Below are positions 59,497 to 64,000 of a stretch of 64,000 bases of DNA, in pieces. A program made the translations under genes and the position numbers. Position 1 is the stretch's first letter. Every line of letters begins with the position of its first letter. Source of the stretch: JBBROS01 sp965260935 (GTDB lineage: Bacteria; Pseudomonadota; Alphaproteobacteria; Acetobacterales; Acetobacteraceae); contig OZ253374.1 in the NCBI GenBank assembly GCA_965260935.1, forward strand, positions 1,860,001-1,924,000, written 5' to 3'. Below the pieces are notes generated by a model. It was not told where the DNA came from. It ran no database searches and was given only the letters and a program-made list of their open reading frames with translations.

Positions 59497-60273
59497 TCAG
59501 GGCACTTGCAAAGCCTCGTCCGTGCGGGCCGGCTCGGCGCGCGAGGTTTCCGTCAGCATCTCCATCCGCCCGGTGATCTGCCCGCCATCCTCGACCTGGA
59601 GCCGCCGGCACCGGGCCGTGCCGAGCACCTTGCCGCTCGCCCGCACGACCATGTTGCCGCGCGCCGTCAAGGTGCCGTCGATGGTGCCGGCGATCTCGGT
59701 GTCCTCCACCTCGGCCTCGCCTTTGAAAATGCCGCCCGGCGCGATCACCAGCTCGGCCGCATGGATCATGCTGGCCTCGACCGTGCCTTCGACCACGAGC
59801 CGCTCCGCATCGGTCACGGTGCCCTGCACCGAGATGCCGCGCCCGACGACCAGCGTCCGCCGTTCGGCCGCCTCGCGCCTCGGCTGCACGCCGGGGCGCT
59901 GCGGCGGCGTCGGCCCGTTGGTCCCTCCGGTAGCGGCTTGGCCGGACATGCCGGGCGCCGGCTGGCTGGACGGCGGCGCGGGCTGGGCGGGGAACGGCGA
60001 ACGGCCCATGTCTTGAGTATCCTTTTCAGCGGGACGGAACGGAGGCACGCCGATGCCGAAATCGGGCCGGCGCGCCTGGGTTTGAGCGGGTTTGTCCATC
60101 GGGTCGGCAGCCACCATTCCGCCTTCGAGCAGGCCCTCCGACGCGCCGGGCGCGCTTGGCTGCGGCGCGGGCGAGAAGACCGGATAATCGTCAGGCTTGC
60201 GACGCTTGAACACGCGGACCTGCTCCTGTTCCCTGCTGCCGCTTTGATCGGGTCGCGGCGGCTTTATCAGCAT
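59497..60273 (-). CDS. bactofilin family protein
   Basis: A 258-residue protein with a long disordered Pro/Gln-rich N-terminal part (to about residue 135) and a C-terminal beta-helix domain (DUF583). The repeat pattern is visible in VVGRGISVQGTVTDAERLVV, EGTVEASMIHAAELVIAPGG and AGTIDGTLTARGNMVVRASG. Bactofilins polymerise without nucleotide and act in cell shape or polar localisation. It ends nine bases past the convergent ggt stop. Confidence 0.92.
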   Translation of the reverse strand: MLIKPPRPDQSGSREQEQVRVFKRRKPDDYPVFSPAPQPSAPGASEGLLEGGMVAADPMDKPAQTQARRPDFGIGVPPFRPAEKDTQDMGRSPFPAQPAPPSSQPAPGMSGQAATGGTNGPTPPQRPGVQPRREAAERRTLVVGRGISVQGTVTDAERLVVEGTVEASMIHAAELVIAPGGIFKGEAEVEDTEIAGTIDGTLTARGNMVVRASGKVLGTARCRRLQVEDGGQITGRMEMLTETSRAEPARTDEALQVP

Positions 60274-60414
60274 GAGTTAACATGAGCCTCGTGCAAGGCA
60301 AACCCCGCAAGCCCGCCCCGCGCCGACCCACAAAAATGTCATGCCAGGTTTGCATCCGCTGGCCTCTGCCTTGCGTTCTATCGGGATCGTGCGGGAGTGC
60401 ATTCCATCTCGGCC

Positions 60415-60789
60415 ATGCCACAGACTATCAAGGTCCTTCTTGTCGAAGACGAACCGCTCATCCGTGAGGTCATGGCGGAACTTCTCGCCCTCGCCGGCTT
60501 CGACGTGATCGCCACCACGACGGGGGACGAGGCGGCGGTGCTGCTCGCGAACGATGGCTTCACCGTGCTGCTGACCGACGTGACGATGCCGGGCATTATC
60601 GATGGCATCAGGCTTGCGGAACACGCCCGGGCATTGCACCCGGGCCTGCCGATCGTGTTTGTCTCAGGCCGCCCTGACACGCGCCAGCGCGCCCAGCATT
60701 TTCCGCCGCCCGTCGCCTTTTTTCCCAAACCGTACGATCTGGACACGCTGGTCGGCGCTGTCGGACGCCTCGCCGAGGCGGCGCGATAG
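60415..60789 (+). CDS. single-domain response regulator
   Basis: A 124-residue CheY-like receiver domain with no output domain. The acidic pocket is LLVEDEPLIRE, the phosphorylation aspartate is in VLLTDVTMPG, and the conserved lysine is in FFPKPYD. ATG 60415 is chosen; a GTG at 60397 adds six residues. A similar lone receiver with the PDTRQRAQHFPP stretch is common downstream of hybrid kinases, but no kinase is nearby. Confidence 0.9.
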   Translation: MPQTIKVLLVEDEPLIREVMAELLALAGFDVIATTTGDEAAVLLANDGFTVLLTDVTMPGIIDGIRLAEHARALHPGLPIVFVSGRPDTRQRAQHFPPPVAFFPKPYDLDTLVGAVGRLAEAAR

Positions 60790-60800
60790 GCCGCAGCCGG

Positions 60801-61577
60801 TCAGCCCGCGGCGGCAGCCCCGGCGATGCCGTCCCGCCCGACCGTGACTTCCGTTCCTTCCCGCCGCATCGGCGCGGTGAAGTTGTATCGCCGCAGCGCC
60901 AGCCTTCCATCGCCGTCGTGGCCGGACTCAAGCCCGTATTCCGTAACGCCGCAATTCGCGACGTCTCCCTCCCGGTCGATCGCCAGGATCTGTTCCTCGT
61001 CCATCCGCTCCAGCAGATACCTCATGCACAGCACAACGACCTGGTGCCCCACGACCAGCACCCGCCGTCCGCTGTGATGCAGGCTGATCGTATCCACCGC
61101 ACTTCTGAGCCGCAGGATCACGTCGCACCAGCTCTCCCCGCCCGGCGGCCTATGGTAGAACTTCCCCATCAGCTTCCGCAGTTCCGCTTGGTCGGGATGC
61201 GCCCGCTTGATCCCAAAGTGGGTGAGCCGGTCGAGCACCCCAAACTCCTTTTCCCGCAGCCGTTCGTCCGCCACCAGGCAGTCCGCCCCCGGCGCCAGCC
61301 CGCCCGCTGCCCTGATCCGCTCCGCCGTCTGCCGCGCCCGCAAGTAGGGCGACACCATCAGCACATCCGGCCGCTCATCGTCCGGCAGGCTTGCGAACCA
61401 ATCCCCTAGCGAATTCGATTGCCGCTCCCCGAGCGGGCTGAGCGGCACGTCGACATCCCGCTCAGCGAGGTCAATCCGCTCCTGCCGGGCCTCCTGCGCC
61501 GCGTGCCGCGCGATGTTGCCCGCACTTTCCCCGTGCCGGACAATCCAAAGCCGCTCCGGCCACCGCTGCTGCGTCAT
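60801..61577 (-). CDS. histidine phosphatase family protein
   Basis: A 258-residue protein of the phosphoglycerate-mutase-like superfamily. The catalytic RHG is in LWIVRHGESAGNIAR, the second arginine is in VSPYLRARQTAERI and the second histidine is in VLVVGHQVVVLCMRYLL. An insertion near residue 25 (AAQEARQERIDLAERDVD) sets it apart from small SixA-like proteins. The substrate is unknown. It overlaps the upstream amidohydrolase by four bases. Confidence 0.88.
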   Translation of the reverse strand: MTQQRWPERLWIVRHGESAGNIARHAAQEARQERIDLAERDVDVPLSPLGERQSNSLGDWFASLPDDERPDVLMVSPYLRARQTAERIRAAGGLAPGADCLVADERLREKEFGVLDRLTHFGIKRAHPDQAELRKLMGKFYHRPPGGESWCDVILRLRSAVDTISLHHSGRRVLVVGHQVVVLCMRYLLERMDEEQILAIDREGDVANCGVTEYGLESGHDGDGRLALRRYNFTAPMRREGTEVTVGRDGIAGAAAAG

Positions 61578-62806
61578 CCCGGCTTATGTAGGCACGCGCG
61601 CGCCCGCGAAAAGCTCCGCCGCCCCCGCTTCATGCCCCATAGCGGCTGCGCCAGCGTCGCCACCGCGCCTGCCGGGTCATCCGCGTCCAGCAGCACCAGG
61701 TCTGCCGGGCGGCCCACCGCGATGCCGTAGCCATCCCGCCGCATCAGCCGCGCCGCGTCGGCCGTCACCATCGCCAGGCAGCCGCCTAGCTCCTCGGGCC
61801 GTGCCACGTGAGCGACGTTGGCATACAGGTTCGCCATCCGAACCAGCGAGCCGTCGCCATATGGCGTGAACAGGTTCAGGACGTTGTTGGTCGAGATCGA
61901 ACAGCACACCCCCGCCTCCCGCAGCCTCTCCACCTGCAGCACGCCCCGCGGCACAGCACAGCCATACGCCCGGCCCATTGCGTAAAGGTCCGTCGAGGGC
62001 ATCACCGTTACCGCGACGCCGGCCCGCGCCAACTGCCCGGCCGCGCGGGCGAACGCCTCCTCCCCTTCCAGCGAGAGCTGCGTCAGATGCCCGGCCGCGA
62101 CGCGCCCGCCCCAGCCATGCTCCTCCGTTTTCCGGCACACGTAGCCCGTCTGCATCTCGTCCGTCATGCCGGCCAGGTCGAGGTGCATGTCGATGTCCAC
62201 GTCGAACTCCCGCGCCAGCTCGAAGATGCGGTCGATCTGCCCCCGCGGGTCGCTGTCCACGTAGGGCGCGGCCCCGATCACCCGCGCGCCCCGGCGCAGC
62301 CCCTCGACCAGCAGCGCGTCCGTCCCCGGGTTGTTCAGCAAGCCCTCCTGCGGGAACACGCAGAGTTCGAGGTCGAGCGCCCAGGCGTAATCCCGCTGGA
62401 GCTGCTGAACTCCTTCGAATCCGGCCATTCCCACCCCCGGATCGACCTCCACGTGCGTGCGCATGTGCATCGTCCCCCACGAGACGCACATCTCCAGCGT
62501 GCGCCGCCCCCGCTCGTACACGTCCTCGGCGCTGAACGTCCGCTTCGCCGCAGCGGTCTGCTGGATGGCTTCCTTCGCCGTTCCCTCCCCAAGCGTGCAG
62601 CGATGCATGATGCAGGACTTGTCGAGATGGATATGCGTCTCGACCAGCCCCGGCACGACCAGCCTGCCCGACGCGTCGACCACCTCGGCATCGGCTTGGA
62701 GATCCGGCTCGACCGCTGCGATCCTGCCGCCGGCAACGCCGATATCCACGAGGCGAAGCTGGCCATCCTCCTCAACGGCCGCGTTCCGGACAACGATATC
62801 GAGCAC
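61574..62806 (-). CDS. cytosine deaminase-like metal-dependent amidohydrolase
   Basis: A 410-residue TIM-barrel amidohydrolase of the cytosine deaminase/isoguanine deaminase group. The metal-binding opening is GLVETHIHLDKS, followed by DIDMHLDLAGMTDEMQT, HLTQLSLEGEEA and the aspartate region SISTNNVLNLFTPYGDGSLV. The start is GTG 62806 with GGAGG nine bases upstream, at the first residue of the family's beta-sandwich (LDIVVRNAAV). The actual substrate could be cytosine, creatinine or another cyclic ureide. It is coupled to the histidine phosphatase gene. Confidence 0.87.
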   Translation of the reverse strand: MLDIVVRNAAVEEDGQLRLVDIGVAGGRIAAVEPDLQADAEVVDASGRLVVPGLVETHIHLDKSCIMHRCTLGEGTAKEAIQQTAAAKRTFSAEDVYERGRRTLEMCVSWGTMHMRTHVEVDPGVGMAGFEGVQQLQRDYAWALDLELCVFPQEGLLNNPGTDALLVEGLRRGARVIGAAPYVDSDPRGQIDRIFELAREFDVDIDMHLDLAGMTDEMQTGYVCRKTEEHGWGGRVAAGHLTQLSLEGEEAFARAAGQLARAGVAVTVMPSTDLYAMGRAYGCAVPRGVLQVERLREAGVCCSISTNNVLNLFTPYGDGSLVRMANLYANVAHVARPEELGGCLAMVTADAARLMRRDGYGIAVGRPADLVLLDADDPAGAVATLAQPLWGMKRGRRSFSRARACLHKPG

Positions 62807-62967
62807 TGTTCCAAACCTCCGAACCGCCGCAGCATCGTTTTGCAACGTGCACGAAACCTCGCTACCGTCGCAACTCCCCGCGTGAAAGCCAGCGATGACC
62901 GGCCAATCCGAGACCTTGGCGTCGATCGAAACGCCGACCATGCCAGCGTTCGGCTGACAGGGCGGCG

Positions 62968-63714
62968 ATGCCGGCTTGGCGGGGCGGCGCGACAGCATTC
63001 CGCCGCACACTCGATTTTCGGCTGCCTCCAACCGTTCTGGCAACCGCTGCCGCCCTGCTGATCACCAACGCGGAGGCCGGGGAGCCGCGAGCCGGGCCGA
63101 TTCCCGCCATGCCGCGGCAGGCCGCCACGGCCGAGGGTTTCGTGCCGGCCAGGTGGCGCCTTGAAGCCCACGCGTCCGGTGATCTGAATGGCGACGGCGT
63201 GGCCGACCTGGCCCTTGTCATCGCCGCGTCCGAAGACGTCACGGCGGCCACGCCTCGCCCCCGCATCCTTGCCATGGCAACCGGGCGGCCCGGAGGCGGG
63301 TACGTCCTGGCTGCCGAGAACCATACCCTTGTCCCGCCCCAGGCCGGCAACGACGCGGACGACCCAATCAACGGAATCATGTCCGGGGACGTCGAGATAC
63401 GCAACGGCGCGCTCGTGGTCTCTCTCGGCCGGTTCTCCAGCATAGGAAGCTGGGAGATGGGCACGTCGTCGTTCACGTTCCGCTACAGGGACAGGCGCTT
63501 GATGCTGGTCGGCTACGACAACCTGTCGGTGAACCGCGGCACGAGCGCGATCAGCGGGACGAGCGTCAACTATCTCACGCGCCGGGTTCGGCATAAACAG
63601 GGAACGACCGAGACTGACCGGGAGACCGTCTCGGGGGGCCAGTTGCGGCCAGGACCGCTGTTGCGGCTTCAGGATGTCGGCGACGGGCCCGCGTTCATTT
63701 GGAAAGATCATTGA
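62968..63714 (+). CDS. secreted protein of unknown function with FG-GAP-like segment
   Basis: A 248-residue protein with an N-terminal hydrophobic stretch (TVLATAAALLITNAEAG) that looks like a signal peptide after a basic start. HASGDLNGDGVADLALVIAA matches the calcium-binding DxNxDGxxD type of FG-GAP/VCBS repeats. The rest is beta-rich without a family I recognise. It is divergent from the deaminase gene and its stop shares a base with the next start. Confidence 0.75.
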   Translation: MPAWRGGATAFRRTLDFRLPPTVLATAAALLITNAEAGEPRAGPIPAMPRQAATAEGFVPARWRLEAHASGDLNGDGVADLALVIAASEDVTAATPRPRILAMATGRPGGGYVLAAENHTLVPPQAGNDADDPINGIMSGDVEIRNGALVVSLGRFSSIGSWEMGTSSFTFRYRDRRLMLVGYDNLSVNRGTSAISGTSVNYLTRRVRHKQGTTETDRETVSGGQLRPGPLLRLQDVGDGPAFIWKDH

Positions 63715-64000
63715 TGGCGTGCACGAAGGGTTTGGCGGTCGCGTTGGCACTCGGGCTTATACCGGCAGCCGCCGCCTGTGGCGAGACGGCGCATCAGCCC
63801 CTGCCGGCGCAGGCCGCAGCACCCGGCTGGAACTGGGGCGACGACCCATCCACCTATTATGATACCCAAAGCCCCGAGTTTGCCGCGTCCAAGGCCATCT
63901 GCAGGCGCCTGCGCACCCTCGAGCCGCCGGCCAGCGACTGGCCCGACGCCGCAACCGCGTCCACGCTCCGCGGGTGCGACTCCGACGCGCTCTACTACGG
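63714..64000 (+). CDS. putative lipoprotein, 3' end outside window
   Basis: At least 95 residues are encoded before the window ends. The N-terminus has a short signal with a lipobox-like end (LIPAAAACGE), suggesting an outer-membrane lipoprotein. A WNWGDDPSTYYDT segment follows, then a cysteine-containing region (ICRRLRTLEPPASD). No family is recognised. The start overlaps the upstream stop as TGATG, so the two secreted proteins are probably expressed together. Confidence 0.7.
   Translation, partial: MACTKGLAVALALGLIPAAAACGETAHQPLPAQAAAPGWNWGDDPSTYYDTQSPEFAASKAICRRLRTLEPPASDWPDAATASTLRGCDSDALYY

Noticed and set aside
56916..59576. 886-residue plus-strand frame across modA and ggt
   Set aside because: It is antisense to modA and out of frame with ggt, which has its own start and signal peptide.
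1..64000. CRISPR array, prophage or complete insertion sequence
   Set aside because: No regularly spaced repeats, phage structural genes or transposase were seen; only the tRNA half-repeat, the weak integrase fragment and the small nested repeat hint at past mobility.

Overview
The window is a high-GC (roughly two-thirds G+C) chromosomal segment dominated by a purple-bacterial photosynthesis gene cluster. The quinone-type reaction centre (pufL, pufM, puhA), a tetrahaem pufC, a HiPIP, the 5-aminolevulinate synthase route and the PpsR plus B12-binding regulator pair point to an alphaproteobacterium. The gene set (pufC, HiPIP, crtC/crtD/crtF, no pufX) fits a Rhodopila- or Acidiphilium-like member of the Acetobacteraceae; that genus-level placement is inference.

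Layout. 1-2.2 kb: a GMC-family oxidoreductase and a truncated alpha/beta hydrolase. 2.5-3.8 kb: decayed DNA with a TetR remnant, tRNA-Leu(CAA), a second half-copy of that tRNA, tRNA-Asn(GTT) and a possible integrase remnant; this is the left edge of the photosynthesis cluster. 3.8-8.3 kb: divergent carotenoid genes crtDC (minus) and crtEF (plus). 8.4-17.9 kb (plus): bchCXYZ-pufBALMC followed by a tandem two-domain cytochrome c. 18.0-33.65 kb (minus): a tightly overlapping superoperon bchFNBHLM-lhaA-puhABC-orf-acsF-puhE-hemA, with HiPIP downstream. 33.9-41.7 kb (plus): aerR/ppaA-like gene, ppsR, bchG, a second BCD-family carrier, bchP, tspO, hemC and a second tspO.

The parts fit together as follows. 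HemA and HemC feed tetrapyrrole synthesis. BchH, BchM, AcsF (the oxygen-dependent cyclase), BchLNB, BchF, BchXYZ, BchC, BchG and BchP then convert protoporphyrin to bacteriochlorophyll a. CrtE, CrtC, CrtD and CrtF make methoxylated carotenoids. PufBA/LMC and PuhA form LH1-RC, assembled with PuhB/C/E and the LhaA-type carriers. PufC, the HiPIP and the double cytochrome c are the likely re-reduction chain. Exact TGT-N12-ACA PpsR operators lie in front of crtDC/crtEF and bchC, and a symmetric near-match lies between bchF and the regulator genes. bchI, bchD, bchO, crtB, crtI and crtA are absent here and must be encoded elsewhere.

41.8-64 kb is ordinary accessory/housekeeping DNA with a molybdenum theme: an M20 amidohydrolase, a glycine-zipper ORF, a hairpin-rich intergenic region, mobA-fdhD and two moeA-type genes (one fused to a periplasmic-binding-protein-like domain). 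These are followed by a class V aminotransferase, a large FAD/Fe-S dehydrogenase, a sulfite-oxidase-fold Mo enzyme, a DUF2254 membrane protein, modABC, gamma-glutamyltransferase, bactofilin, a lone receiver protein, a histidine phosphatase, a cytosine-deaminase-like amidohydrolase and two secreted proteins at the right edge.

The most unusual signals are: four junctions where the start codon seems non-canonical or missing (crtD, crtC, crtF, second tspO); a recently duplicated two-domain cytochrome next to pufC; a PpsR with no cysteine in its DNA-binding domain; a half-duplicated tRNA-Leu at the cluster edge; and a nested inverted-repeat element near 44.1 kb.
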